From the NCBI GenBank assembly GCA_030745885.1, contig JASLNR010000055.1, positions 1 to 42,092 of the forward strand: DNA of 42,092 bases, given 5' to 3'. Source of the DNA: Candidatus Thalassarchaeaceae archaeon. GTDB lineage: Archaea; Thermoplasmatota; Poseidoniia; Poseidoniales; Thalassarchaeaceae. The notes under the pieces were generated by a model, which was not told the DNA's origin, ran no database searches, and saw only the letters and a list, made by a program, of their open reading frames with translations. This document shows, piece by piece, positions 1 to 7,978 of the stretch (positions are counted from its first letter, which is position 1; every line of letters starts with the position of its first letter). A program made the translations under genes and the position numbers.

Positions 1-636
1 GACGGAATCGGAGTCATAGACGCTAATCACGAACTCCATTGGATTGGGGGGACGGGGTACCCGTGGATCGATGCGACCTGCCCGGGAAGGGGTGAGAATG
101 CTTGCGTCTTGATTTCGAACGATAGGAACATTGCTATCGTCGATCTCGAAATTGGTGATGCCTCTTCGTCCGAAGTCACCATAGTGCAGCTCCAAGATGT
201 CAATGGGCAGTTCAGCGGAATTGCCGAACAGTCCGATGGGAAATCCATTATCTCCGTTGTTCCTTACGCAATGATTGAGCATGATTTGGCTCTGAGGCTC
301 TCCTTTCCTTGGTTGGAGAATAGTGATGTTGTCAGTTTCGATCCGGCAATCTCTGGCGAGCGCCTAGTCGCTACGTGGTCGGTGGGTGTGCATTCTGGGT
401 GGGCTATCACGAGTTCAGGAACCATTGTGGCGTTCAACCCCGTCTCAAACGACCGGACGGATGGGATTTTGGGGGTCTGGGTCGGGGTGGTGATTGTCGG
501 AGGTGCTATCTTGATGGTCCTTAGCCTGATAGTGAGTTCCTCCCCTCGGCTCAGTGAGTGGTTGACCCTCAGGATTGGCAGCGAAGAAGAGCGCAAGGGG
601 GTGCTCCGTGAGCAACGTCGTAGGAGCAGAAGATGA
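1..636 (+). CDS. C-terminal part of a membrane-anchored protein of unknown function (5' truncated by window)
   Basis: The reading frame is open from the first base and stops with TGA at 634-636, so the start lies outside the window. The visible 211 residues are a soluble, beta-rich-looking region (repeated hydrophobic/Gly-Asp patterns such as GVIDANHELHW) followed by one transmembrane helix at about residues 160-180 (GVWVGVVIVGGAILMVLSLI) and a short very basic tail ending RRRSRR. This suggests an extracytoplasmic domain held by a single C-terminal helix with the tail inside, the same design as several other surface proteins in this window. The beta-propeller impression is only a guess from spacing; I do not recognise a family. 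It ends about 50 bases before the acyl-CoA dehydrogenase and is unlikely to be functionally tied to it. Confidence 0.75.
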   Translation, partial: DGIGVIDANHELHWIGGTGYPWIDATCPGRGENACVLISNDRNIAIVDLEIGDASSSEVTIVQLQDVNGQFSGIAEQSDGKSIISVVPYAMIEHDLALRLSFPWLENSDVVSFDPAISGERLVATWSVGVHSGWAITSSGTIVAFNPVSNDRTDGILGVWVGVVIVGGAILMVLSLIVSSSPRLSEWLTLRIGSEEERKGVLREQRRRSRR

Positions 637-687
637 GGGCTCGTGCATAGTTTGATGAGGACATTACCATCGGGAAGGGCGAGAAGG

Positions 688-1860
688 ATGGCGTACGAGG
701 CCTTGGATTTCTATGATATCGATTCGTTGCTGACGGACGAGGAGAGAATGGTCCGCGACATGGTCCGCGACTGGGTAGACGAGCAGGTGATACCCAATAT
801 CGAGAATGCCTGTAGGGATGGGGTTTTCCCCGATAAGTGGCGGGTCGACCTAGGCGAGATGGGGGTTCTAGGCGCCCCGCTCAGGGGCTATGAATGCCCT
901 GGGCTGTCTTACATTGCATACGGGCTTATCTGTCGCGAGCTCGAGCGGGGTGACAGCGGCGTGCGCTCATTCGCTAGTGTTCAGGGCTCTCTGGCCATGT
1001 ACCCGATCTGGGACTTCGGCAGCGAGGAGCAGAAGAGCCACTACCTACCTAAAATGACGACCGGGGAGTGGATTGGGTGCTTCGGGCTTACCGAGCCGGA
1101 CTACGGCTCCAACCCAGGTGACATGATTACCCGCGCCGAGGACAAGGGCAACCACTACCTGATCAATGGGGCCAAGATGTGGATCACCAACGGCACCATC
1201 GCCAATCTGGCCGTAGTTTGGGCCAAGCTCAATGGCGTGATTCGTGGCTTCATCGTCGAGAGAGGGGACCCAGGCTTCACGACTCCTGAGATGACGGGGA
1301 AGCACTCCCTAAAGGCCAGCGACACCAGTGAGTTGGTATTCCAGGACTGTGAGGTTCCCAAAGATAGGATTCTGCCCCATGTAGAAGGGCTAAGAGGGCC
1401 GTTCAGTTGTCTGAACAACGCACGCTATGGAATCTCCTGGGGGGCCATTGGCGCAGCCCAGTCCTGCTTCAGTTCGGCCAAAGAGTACGCCCTCAGTAGA
1501 ATCCAATTCAATCAGCCCATAGCTTCATTCCAACTGGTCCAGAACAAGCTGGCGTGGATGCTGCGGGAGATTACCAAGGGGCAGCTGTTGGCATACCACC
1601 TTGGCAAGAAGAAGGACGACGGCGCATGGATCCCCGAGCAGATCTCGCTAGCCAAGATGAACAACGTCGACATTGCGCTCGAAATCGCCCGCATGGCGCG
1701 TGACATCCATGGTGCCAACGGAATCCTTGACGAGTATCCTGTGATGCGCCACATGGCCAATCTCGAGTCGGTCAAGACTTACGAGGGCACACATGATATT
1801 CACAACCTGATTCTAGGGCGGCACATCACTGGTATTCAGGCGTTCACCAGCGAACCCTGA
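688..1860 (+). CDS. gcdH: Glutaryl-CoA dehydrogenase-type acyl-CoA dehydrogenase
   Basis: FAD enzyme that oxidises glutaryl-CoA (in known members with decarboxylation to crotonyl-CoA), passing electrons to ETF. The 390-residue length is normal for the family. Diagnostic glutaryl-CoA dehydrogenase features are visible: GVRSFASVQGSLAMYPI, whose Arg matches the substrate-carboxylate Arg of the family; GCFGLTEPDYGSNPGDM, the FAD/substrate loop; and YEGTHDIHNLILGRHITG, with the catalytic base at Glu366. ATG 688 is preferred because the protein then begins just before the ALDFYDIDSLLTDEE segment that aligns with family N-termini. GTG 643 and ATG 655 in the same frame remain possible. The etfB and etfA genes follow on the same strand and supply the natural electron acceptor, so a lysine/tryptophan or aromatic catabolic role is likely. 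Substrate assignment rests on motifs only. Confidence 0.9.
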   Translation: MAYEALDFYDIDSLLTDEERMVRDMVRDWVDEQVIPNIENACRDGVFPDKWRVDLGEMGVLGAPLRGYECPGLSYIAYGLICRELERGDSGVRSFASVQGSLAMYPIWDFGSEEQKSHYLPKMTTGEWIGCFGLTEPDYGSNPGDMITRAEDKGNHYLINGAKMWITNGTIANLAVVWAKLNGVIRGFIVERGDPGFTTPEMTGKHSLKASDTSELVFQDCEVPKDRILPHVEGLRGPFSCLNNARYGISWGAIGAAQSCFSSAKEYALSRIQFNQPIASFQLVQNKLAWMLREITKGQLLAYHLGKKKDDGAWIPEQISLAKMNNVDIALEIARMARDIHGANGILDEYPVMRHMANLESVKTYEGTHDIHNLILGRHITGIQAFTSEP

Positions 1861-1900
1861 TTTGAGCATGTGATTCCTCACTGCGAATCTTGATAGAGGG

Positions 1901-2674
1901 ATGTCAGTTCGATGCAACGTGACGATTGCCGTCCTCCTGAAGCAGGTTCCTGACACCACCGCCAAGATCTCTGTCTCGGGCGGCAGGGTGGAAGAATCCG
2001 CCGTCAGCAAGTGGTCCATGAGCCCTTATGACGAGTATGCGCTCGAAGCCGCGCTCCAGTTGAAGGAGGCCGGTGGGGGAGAAATCGTCGCGATTACATG
2101 CGGCCCGGCTAGGGCCACGAAGATGCTCGCGGATGCTGCGGCCGTGGGTGCTGACAACCTGATTCTAATCCAAGATCAGGGAGTTTCCGATAGCACGCAC
2201 GTTCAGTCATTACTAGCAGCCGCGGTCAAGAGATCTGGGTCGGATGTGGTGCTCTGCGGGAAGCAGGCCGCCGACACCAACGGAGGGTCGACCGGCCCCG
2301 GAGTTTCCCATCTGATTGGAGCTACCTGCGTGGGAATGGTTTCGGAGGTATCTGCGGAGGGGGACGGATTCATCGCCCTGCGAACCAGCCCGACCGGTAA
2401 CGAGCGGGTCGAGGTCTCTCGGCCCTGCCTCTTCACATTCGACAAGGGGGCCACGGAACTGCGCAGGCCAAATGTGCGAGGGATTATGATGGCTAAGAAG
2501 AAGCAGATTGAAACCATGACATCAGATGACCTAGGGGTGGTAATAGGGGATTCCTCCATCTCACTGCAGTCCCACTCCCCCCCTCCAGTTAAGCCACCTG
2601 GGCAGAAGTTCGAAGGTGCCGATTCTGTGCCTGCAGTAGTAGCAAAGCTTCGTGATGAGGCCAATGTCCTTTGA
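1901..2674 (+). CDS. etfB: Electron transfer flavoprotein beta subunit
   Basis: Small subunit of the ETF heterodimer, which accepts electrons from acyl-CoA dehydrogenases and passes them to ETF:quinone oxidoreductase (not in this window). The N-terminus VTIAVLLKQVPDTTAKI and the segment WSMSPYDEYALEAALQLKEA are typical of EtfB, as is the AMP-binding region around GKQAADTNGGSTGPGVSHLIG. Length 257 aa is normal. The ATG at 1901 gives six extra residues; an in-frame GTG at 1919 starts exactly at the usual EtfB N-terminus and could be the true start. It lies between glutaryl-CoA dehydrogenase and etfA, with only 9 bases to etfA, so the three genes look like one operon. Confidence 0.95.
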   Translation: MSVRCNVTIAVLLKQVPDTTAKISVSGGRVEESAVSKWSMSPYDEYALEAALQLKEAGGGEIVAITCGPARATKMLADAAAVGADNLILIQDQGVSDSTHVQSLLAAAVKRSGSDVVLCGKQAADTNGGSTGPGVSHLIGATCVGMVSEVSAEGDGFIALRTSPTGNERVEVSRPCLFTFDKGATELRRPNVRGIMMAKKKQIETMTSDDLGVVIGDSSISLQSHSPPPVKPPGQKFEGADSVPAVVAKLRDEANVL

Positions 2675-2683
2675 GGTGCAAGA

Positions 2684-3613
2684 ATGGACGTGACAATCAT
2701 CGCAGAAACCACAGTGGATGGCCTTCACCCGGTGACATCGCAACTCGTAGGCGCCGCGATTGCCATTGGAGGAACTCCGACCGTGCTGTGCCCGGGAGGG
2801 GTGGGCGCGACCGCAGCTGCTTCCATCAGTGGTGTTTCCAAAGTAATATGCGTCGAAGCAGACTGCTTCGGTTCCTTTGACAGCGGTGCTTGGGCGGCCG
2901 CTCTCAACCCACTCGTCTCTGACGGGGTCATCATAGCTGCTTCGGCGCCGGCCGGAAGGGAGGTCACAGCGCAGATTGCAGCTATGCGCGGAATACCAAT
3001 CATACAGGATGCGACCAGTCTAGAAGCTGGCATCACCGTCACTAGGGGAGTCTACTCCGGAAAGGCCGTAGAGACGGTGGCTGTCTCCCCTCCTTGCGCT
3101 CTGACCCTGAGGCCGAATGCCTTCGATGCGGCGGCTGACGATGGAAACGCAGATGTCTCGACGGTCAGTCAATCCGCTGATGTCGGCGTCGCTGTACGGG
3201 AGGCCATTGCCAAGGCCAGCGAAAGGCTCGATGTCTCAGAAGCTGATGTAATCATCTCCGGAGGGAGGGGGATGGGTGCCCCGGCAAACTTTGCCCACCT
3301 CTACGAAATCGCGGATTTCATCGGTGCAGCGGTTGGGGCTAGTAGAGCGGCTGTGGACACTTGGGGCGAGATTCCCCACAGCATGCAGGTCGGACAAACT
3401 GGAAAGACGGTGAATCCCAGACTGTACATCGCCGTGGGTATCAGCGGCGCGATTCAGCATTTAGCCGGAATGCGCTCTAGCAAGTTCATCGTTGCAATCA
3501 ACAAGGACCCTGATGCGCCAATCTTCGGTGTTGCCGACTACGGAATCGTCTCAACTTGGGAGGAGGCGCTGCCTGTCTTGAAGACAGAGCTCTCAAGCCT
3601 TCTGTCAAACTGA
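2684..3613 (+). CDS. etfA: Electron transfer flavoprotein alpha subunit
   Basis: FAD-binding large subunit of ETF. The C-terminal FAD domain is well conserved: ISGGRGMGAPANF, the region VGASRAAVDTWGEIPHSMQVG, the ETF-alpha signature LYIAVGISGAIQHLAGM and KDPDAPIFGVADYGI. The N-terminal half (residues 1-180) is the more variable alpha domain. Length 309 aa is typical. It starts 9 bases after etfB, consistent with co-translation, and its last 9 bases overlap the end of the convergent purF gene, leaving no room for a separate terminator. Bifurcating ETFs have extra features I did not verify; the glutaryl-CoA dehydrogenase neighbour argues for the classical dehydrogenase-linked type. Confidence 0.95.
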   Translation: MDVTIIAETTVDGLHPVTSQLVGAAIAIGGTPTVLCPGGVGATAAASISGVSKVICVEADCFGSFDSGAWAAALNPLVSDGVIIAASAPAGREVTAQIAAMRGIPIIQDATSLEAGITVTRGVYSGKAVETVAVSPPCALTLRPNAFDAAADDGNADVSTVSQSADVGVAVREAIAKASERLDVSEADVIISGGRGMGAPANFAHLYEIADFIGAAVGASRAAVDTWGEIPHSMQVGQTGKTVNPRLYIAVGISGAIQHLAGMRSSKFIVAINKDPDAPIFGVADYGIVSTWEEALPVLKTELSSLLSN

Positions 3614-5107
3614 GGCCTTTCCCTTGGATGAATCACCTCTGGTCCCCTCAATCATGAGGAGATAGTCCTCAGTGATGCCTCCGGTGACGTAGACCCCATC
3701 GAAGCAGGAGCAGTCTAAGTTGGCGAGATCGGTGTCGGCAGAGCCGAGGCAGGCCTCGACTAGGGCCCCAAGCTCCTGATAGATCAGCCAGTCGGCACCT
3801 ATCGCCTCGCAGATCTCCTTGGCATCCTTGCCATACGCCACGTACTCGCTCCGAGCAGGCATGTCTATCCCGTACACATTGGGGTGGACGATGGGGGGCG
3901 ATGAGGACGCAAAGAGGACTTTGGCTGCGCCTGCTTCCCTAGCCATTTGGACAATCCTACGGGAGGTGTTTCCACGAACGATGCTGTCGTCAACGATAAG
4001 GATGGTCTTTCCCTGGAACTCCTCGTCGATGGTGTTGAGTTTCTTCCTGACAGAGTCCTTTCTTATCCTCTGCCCGGGCATGATGAAGGTGCGGCCGATG
4101 TAGCGATTCTTGACGAAGCCCTCGCGATAAGGTACACCGAGTTCGCTAGCAAGGCCTATTGCCGCAATCCTTCCGCTATCTGGAACAGGGACCACAGCCT
4201 CTATCTCGTGGTCGGGAATCATCTTGATGATTCTCTTTGCGAGAGCCTCGCCCATCCTCAGGCGTGCTGCGTGCACGGATATCCCGTCAATGACCGAGTC
4301 GGGTCTAGCGAAGTAGACGTACTCGAACACGCAAGGAGTGTGCACGGGATTTGGATGACAGGGCTTGGAGTGGAACGAGCCGTCCATTCTGATAATGACT
4401 GCTTCTCCAGGGGCGATGTCGCGTTCGGGCTCGAATCCGAGGGCCTTGCACGCCACGCTCTCCGAGGCTATCAGGCGCTCTGTGAAGCCTTCAGTGTCAT
4501 TTCTCCCCATAAATAGCGGCCTGATGCCGTTCGGGTCGCGGAACGCAACCAACCCCCAACCCGTCACTAAGCAGACGACGCTATAGCTCCCCTCAGCCCT
4601 AAGGTGCGTTCGTTCTATTGCGCGGAAGATGTCGTCCTCGGAAAGTGCGCCCATACCCCCGGGCCGGCCGTTCACCGAACGCTGAACCTCGGCGGCAAAG
4701 AGGTTGAGCAGAGCCTCCGAGTCCGAGCTAGTGTTGATGCGTCGGTGATCGTACTCGAGAAGGCCACTGATGATGTCAGCAGTATTGTTCAGGTTTCCAT
4801 TGTGAGCGAGGCTGACACCGAACGGGGTGTTGGTATAGAAAGGCTGGGCCTCAGCAGAGGAACTGGACCCAGCGGTGGGGTATCTGACATGTCCTATTCC
4901 CATCGAGCCGATTAGCTTCCCCATGTGCCTGTCCCTGAACACATCTCGGACCAGCCCGTTGGCCCTGCGGTGACAGATGTTGTCTGAGTCACTGGTCACG
5001 ATACCGGCTGCGTCCTGTCCCCTATGCTGGAGAACGAGGAGGGCATCGTACAGGTTAGTGGCCACTTGGGAGCCCGGGTTCCCAACGATCCCGATGATGC
5101 CGCACAT
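3605..5107 (-). CDS. purF: Amidophosphoribosyltransferase
   Basis: First committed step of purine synthesis: glutamine plus PRPP to 5-phosphoribosylamine. The start MCGIIGIVG puts the nucleophilic Cys2 at the processed N-terminus (class II glutamine amidotransferase domain, about residues 1-230; LQHRGQDAAGI and GIGHVRYPTAG visible). The phosphoribosyltransferase domain carries the PRPP loop TILIVDDSIVRGNTSRR. Cysteines in CVFEYVYFARPDS, in EICEAIGADW and in the C-terminal LDCSCFDG motif match the 4Fe-4S ligands of the Bacillus subtilis-type enzyme, so this is probably an iron-sulfur, oxygen-sensitive PurF. Length 500 aa is normal. It follows eL37 on the same strand after 53 bases, and GGAGGG lies upstream of its ATG. 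Confidence 0.96.
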   Translation of the reverse strand: MCGIIGIVGNPGSQVATNLYDALLVLQHRGQDAAGIVTSDSDNICHRRANGLVRDVFRDRHMGKLIGSMGIGHVRYPTAGSSSSAEAQPFYTNTPFGVSLAHNGNLNNTADIISGLLEYDHRRINTSSDSEALLNLFAAEVQRSVNGRPGGMGALSEDDIFRAIERTHLRAEGSYSVVCLVTGWGLVAFRDPNGIRPLFMGRNDTEGFTERLIASESVACKALGFEPERDIAPGEAVIIRMDGSFHSKPCHPNPVHTPCVFEYVYFARPDSVIDGISVHAARLRMGEALAKRIIKMIPDHEIEAVVPVPDSGRIAAIGLASELGVPYREGFVKNRYIGRTFIMPGQRIRKDSVRKKLNTIDEEFQGKTILIVDDSIVRGNTSRRIVQMAREAGAAKVLFASSSPPIVHPNVYGIDMPARSEYVAYGKDAKEICEAIGADWLIYQELGALVEACLGSADTDLANLDCSCFDGVYVTGGITEDYLLMIEGTRGDSSKGKASV

Positions 5108-5160
5108 CGGATACCAGAGGGCCCTCCGACCTTAGGGACTTAGCAGTTTCCGGAGTGGAG

Positions 5161-5346
5161 TCACTTCTTCTGCCACATGGACCTGTTGCGCTTGCTCCAT
5201 CGAAACTTCCTGAGACGGGAGGTGCTCCCATAGCCGCAGTGTGCGCACTGGCCCTTCTGCTTGTGATACGAGTGCCGTCCGCACCTTCTGCAGCGAATGT
5301 GCGTGGACTTCTGCCTCTTACCCATGCTCGGGGTGCCCTTTGACAT
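5161..5346 (-). CDS. rpl37e: Large ribosomal subunit protein eL37
   Basis: 61-residue zinc-ribbon ribosomal protein shared by archaea and eukaryotes. The sequence has the family start [11 protein letters not shown], the zinc ligands Cys19-x2-Cys22 and Cys34-x2-Cys37, and the basic RLRKFRW tail. The start is set by a Shine-Dalgarno: GGAGG stands 7 bases before the third of three consecutive ATG codons, at 5346, which also gives the usual family N-terminus MSKGTP. The longer in-frame version beginning at 5376 would add ten unconserved residues. It is read in the same direction as purF, so eL37 and purF may share a transcript. All four zinc ligands are intact, unlike eL42 in this window. Confidence 0.95.
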   Translation of the reverse strand: MSKGTPSMGKRQKSTHIRCRRCGRHSYHKQKGQCAHCGYGSTSRLRKFRWSKRNRSMWQKK

Positions 5347-5413
5347 CATCATCCCTCCTAGGAACGACGCGGGCACCGGCCGACTTGTTATGAGGGTTAT
5401 CCATTGAGATGGC

Positions 5414-5776
5414 TCACTCGTCGGAGGTGGAAGGGACGAGGAGGGCCATTAGAGGGTCCTCGGGAAGCTTTCTCATGGTTATTTTGATGAGGTGGAAGGT
5501 AGCGAAGGCGAAGGCCAGTGGCAGAAGCGAGAGTATGCTCGCAACCGCATCTGAAAGGGCTCCCCTCGCAGCAGACATTGGCGAGCCATCGAAGAATGCT
5601 GTAGCGATGGAAAGTCCGACTAGGAAAGATGCTAGGCACCCAATCATCGGTGCCAGTGGCCGATGATAAGGATTCATAGAGGCGGCGAGGTGGATGGCAA
5701 AGTAAAACGAAGAGAGCATCATCCCTCCCGAGGCGATGGTCATAGCGGCTGATACCTCAATGATCACCCTCATCAC
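5414..5776 (-). CDS. Small membrane protein of unknown function (three predicted helices)
   Basis: 120 residues starting at GTG 5776, or at the adjacent ATG 5773. Three hydrophobic segments are visible: about residues 8-30 ([20 protein letters not shown]), 40-62 ([20 protein letters not shown]) and 75-98. The C-terminus is short and charged ([17 protein letters not shown]). The start sits inside the end of the upstream 194-residue membrane-protein gene (20-base overlap), and the overlap contains GGAGGTGATGAGG, a Shine-Dalgarno next to the start, so the two are probably translationally coupled and may form a complex. I do not recognise a family. Confidence 0.7.
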   Translation of the reverse strand: MMRVIIEVSAAMTIASGGMMLSSFYFAIHLAASMNPYHRPLAPMIGCLASFLVGLSIATAFFDGSPMSAARGALSDAVASILSLLPLAFAFATFHLIKITMRKLPEDPLMALLVPSTSDE

Positions 5777-6341
5777 CTCCCAAACGCCTAGTCAGGATGC
5801 TTTTGACCAACCTGCCTTCATCGTCCGTCAAGGGGCTCGACTCCCCGCTGGCTCCCGAAAAACTCTCGGCGAGCCAGACCCCGAGGGTGAATGCAATGAT
5901 CCCCAACAATAGGCCCGGTAGTACCGAGAGGCCCGACAGGAGTCCAAAGGCCACAGAAAAATTGAGATCTAGGGAAATCAGAAGCCATGCCAAGGAAATC
6001 GAGGCCCATCCCAGAATCATCAGACCGGGGTCGGCCGAACCGTAGGTCGGTGCACCCCTGAGAACTAACAGGGTGCCTACTGTGGCGGCAGCTACCCATG
6101 GAAGGGAGGATAGCAGGGCATCGTGCATTGCCTTCTCGGGTCCAGTAAGCCCATCGGGCAGGAGGATGAACATGGAAACCCCCAGGAGCGCAATCGGGAG
6201 TCCGAAGCGACTCCTTTCGAAAGCGGGACCCGTCCTATGCAGGCAAACCCCCAGCATTGTGATCAGGAAGCCCGCCCATGCCCGAAGTTGGTGGTCGTCC
6301 ATCGCCGATGGGTTGGAGTTCAGATTCATGTCGTTTTTCAT
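5757..6341 (-). CDS. Membrane protein of unknown function (about five helices)
   Basis: 194 residues. A short polar N-terminus (KNDMNLNSNPSAMDDHQ) is followed by hydrophobic segments near residues 20-35, 47-62, 80-95, 105-125 and 130-155. It ends with a charged cytoplasmic-looking tail, SPLTDDEGRLVKSILTRR. An internal ATG (residue 14, MDDHQLRAW, position 6302) is an alternative start. Its end overlaps the start of the 120-residue membrane protein by 20 bases, indicating coupled translation. The pair lies divergent from the eL42 ribosomal operon, with 94 bases between. No family recognised; function unknown. Confidence 0.7.
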   Translation of the reverse strand: MKNDMNLNSNPSAMDDHQLRAWAGFLITMLGVCLHRTGPAFERSRFGLPIALLGVSMFILLPDGLTGPEKAMHDALLSSLPWVAAATVGTLLVLRGAPTYGSADPGLMILGWASISLAWLLISLDLNFSVAFGLLSGLSVLPGLLLGIIAFTLGVWLAESFSGASGESSPLTDDEGRLVKSILTRRLGGDEGDH

Positions 6342-6383
6342 TGGCGTCGATCACCCGAGAGGTTCGATAATTGCTCGACATAG

Positions 6384-6390
6384 TCATATA
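6384..6390 (+). promoter_or_regulatory. Putative TATA box of the eL42-eS27-aIF2alpha operon
   Basis: The short AT-rich element TCATATA stands out in a GC-rich intergenic region. With the usual archaeal TATA-to-start distance of about 25 bases, transcription would begin near 6413, leaving a leader of about 23 bases before ATG 6436. The element and spacing are seen; promoter function is inference. Confidence 0.4.
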
Positions 6391-6435
6391 CGGGCCATCG
6401 GTGGCTCGCGGCGCACATGGTGCGGAGTTGTCTGA

Positions 6436-6717
6436 ATGGTGAAGATGCCGAGAAAGGTCATGCGCTATAGTCCAGCCGCTGGCAAGCATACAGAGCACAC
6501 TGTTGAGCGCGTCAAGAAGAGGCGTGCCAGCGAACTCAAGTGGGGTCAGAGGAGGTTCCGTCGTGTTACCTCTGGATATCGTGGATTTCCCCGACCGAAG
6601 CCATCAGGCGAGAAGCCGACCAAGCGAGTCAATCTAGTATACCGGTGCACCGAGACAGGAAAGGCCCATTCACCCAAGGGGAAGCGGGCTAGGAAGTTCG
6701 AGCTCGTCGACAAGTGA
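6436..6717 (+). CDS. rpl44e: Large ribosomal subunit protein eL42 (L44e) lacking most zinc ligands
   Basis: 93-residue ribosomal protein of the archaeal/eukaryotic large subunit. Family hallmarks are clear: KHTEHTVERVKKRRASEL, KWGQRRFRRVTSGYRGFPRP, KPSGEKPTKRVNL and the end RARKFELVDK. In archaeal homologs a zinc ribbon is formed by Cys-x2-Cys near the N-terminus and a second Cys-x2-Cys near the C-terminus. Here the first pair is replaced (YSPAAGK: Ser12 and Ala15), and in the second pair only Cys71 remains, with Thr74 in place of cysteine. The protein is otherwise well conserved, so it is probably functional but zinc-free. ATG 6436 is the usual family start (V-K-M-P-R/K). It is the first gene of the eL42-eS27-aIF2alpha-Nop10-PAC2 cluster. 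Confidence 0.95.
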   Translation: MVKMPRKVMRYSPAAGKHTEHTVERVKKRRASELKWGQRRFRRVTSGYRGFPRPKPSGEKPTKRVNLVYRCTETGKAHSPKGKRARKFELVDK

Positions 6718-6729
6718 CAGGTGTGAGTG

Positions 6730-6900
6730 ATGAGTGGACGATTCCTGAAGGTCAGCTGCCGTGACTGCGGCAACGAGTGTACGATCTTCGATAGGGCCTC
6801 CACGACTATCTCGTGCTCCATCTGCGGCTCGACGCTGGCCGAGCCATCCAGTGGCATGGCTAACCTCACTGGCTGTACCGTCCTAGAGATCCTGAACTGA
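6730..6900 (+). CDS. rps27e: Small ribosomal subunit protein eS27
   Basis: A 56-residue zinc-ribbon ribosomal protein. Translation gives MSGRFLKVSCRDCGNE and onward, with zinc ligands Cys10-x2-Cys13 and Cys29-x2-Cys32 and the family segments FDRASTTISCSICG and TLAEPSSGMANL. It starts 12 bases after the eL42 stop and ends 13 bases before the aIF2-alpha start. This eL42-eS27-aIF2alpha order is conserved across Euryarchaeota, which supports the call despite the small size. Confidence 0.95.
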   Translation: MSGRFLKVSCRDCGNECTIFDRASTTISCSICGSTLAEPSSGMANLTGCTVLEILN

Positions 6901-6913
6901 GCGAGGCGGCATT

Positions 6914-7702
6914 TTGGCAGCGGCTGCGGACGACTGGCCGGATGAAGGCGAGTTGCTCGTCTGCACGGTAAAGAACGTTCGCGAGAACGGAGCCTACCTG
7001 AGCCTAGACACATACTCTGGGAAGGAGGGCTTCGTCTTCATTGGCGAAATTGCAACTGGCTGGGTTAGGAACATCCGGACCCATATCAGGGAGGGCCAGA
7101 GGGTTGTGGCCAAGGTCATCGGGGTCAAGATCGAGCGGCAGAGTGTCTCCCTGTCGATAAAGTCAGTTTCCGAAGAGCGGCGCAGAGCCACGCTCCAGTC
7201 TTGGAAGAATGAGCAGAGAGCCTCTCAGATAATGCGGGTCGCAGCGGGAAGAGTTGGTTGGACCGACGAGAAGGCGGAAGCGGTTTCCGAAGAGATGAGG
7301 GGGGCCTTCGGATCCCTTTATGGGGCACTCGAAGAATGCGCAATCAGCGAGGATGCGCTCGCAGATTCCGGTTTCCAAGGCTCTTGGATAGGCGTAGTCA
7401 CCGAACTGGCCATAGAGAACATAGTTCCCCCATTCGTCGAAATCAGAGGCAAATTCGACATTGAGGTCTGGGGTCCTGAAGGAGTGGGTGCGATCAAGGA
7501 TGCCCTCTTGTCTGCCGAAGCGTGCGCTGAAGGGGTGGAGGACGTGTTCCTGACCTGCCACTACGACGGAGCGCCACACTACAGGGTCGATATCCGCGCT
7601 CCTGACTACCCAGCAGCCGAGTCGGTATGGGAAGCAGCCCAAAAGGCTGCTACGCAGAGCATCGGGTCTGTCGAAGGCTCGATAGCCATAGAACGGCTTT
7701 GA
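6914..7702 (+). CDS. eif2a: Translation initiation factor aIF2 subunit alpha
   Basis: Alpha subunit of the heterotrimeric aIF2, which carries Met-tRNAi to the small ribosomal subunit. Length 262 aa matches the family. Residues about 12-85 form an S1/OB RNA-binding domain (GELLVCTVKNVRENGAYLSL, EGFVFIGEIATGWVRNI, GQRVVAKVIGVKIERQSVSLS). The central helical domain covers about 90-175, and the C-terminal alpha-beta domain, which contacts gamma, covers about 180-262 (VEIRGKFDIEVWGPEGVGAIKDAL). The frame begins at TTG 6914, 13 bases after the eS27 stop, with GAGGCGG upstream. Neighbours eL42, eS27, Nop10 and PAC2 form the classic archaeal cluster. Confidence 0.96.
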   Translation: MAAAADDWPDEGELLVCTVKNVRENGAYLSLDTYSGKEGFVFIGEIATGWVRNIRTHIREGQRVVAKVIGVKIERQSVSLSIKSVSEERRRATLQSWKNEQRASQIMRVAAGRVGWTDEKAEAVSEEMRGAFGSLYGALEECAISEDALADSGFQGSWIGVVTELAIENIVPPFVEIRGKFDIEVWGPEGVGAIKDALLSAEACAEGVEDVFLTCHYDGAPHYRVDIRAPDYPAAESVWEAAQKAATQSIGSVEGSIAIERL

Positions 7703-7765
7703 GCGCTCCCGTCTGGGGACGATACTTCATGAACCCCATCGAGGGGCTCGCCTACCGGACTAACC

Positions 7766-7978
7766 ATGGCGCGGACGAAGCTCCAACGCTGCAAAGAGTG
7801 CAGGGAATTCGGCTTGGGGCCGGAGTGTGCCGAATGCGGAGGTGCGATGGTCGCCGTAGCACCGCTGAAGTACTCGCCTGAGGATCCACAAGGAGCTAGG
7901 CGCAGACAGAGAGTGGATGCTGGAAGCGACGAGTGGGTCGAGTCCCTTCCGACGGCGAGGGAGGAGGAGAGCGAGTGA
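7766..7978 (+). CDS. nop10: H/ACA ribonucleoprotein subunit Nop10
   Basis: Small core protein of the archaeal H/ACA RNP, which guides pseudouridylation of rRNA and binds Cbf5. The 70-residue sequence shows the zinc ligands Cys9-x2-Cys12 and Cys21-x2-Cys24 in RCKECREFGLGPECAECGG and the conserved linker KYSPEDPQGARRR, which is the Cbf5/RNA-binding segment. The acidic C-terminal extension (DEWVESLPTAREEESE) is longer than in many archaea, where Nop10 is about 55-60 residues. Its final bases overlap the GTG start of the PAC2-family gene by 4, indicating coupling. The start follows a 63-base gap after aIF2-alpha. Confidence 0.95.
   Translation: MARTKLQRCKECREFGLGPECAECGGAMVAVAPLKYSPEDPQGARRRQRVDAGSDEWVESLPTAREEESE

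Noticed and set aside
5117..5126. GAGGGCCCTC palindrome in the purF leader
   Set aside because: Only ten bases, contains the Shine-Dalgarno and is not far above chance in GC-rich sequence.
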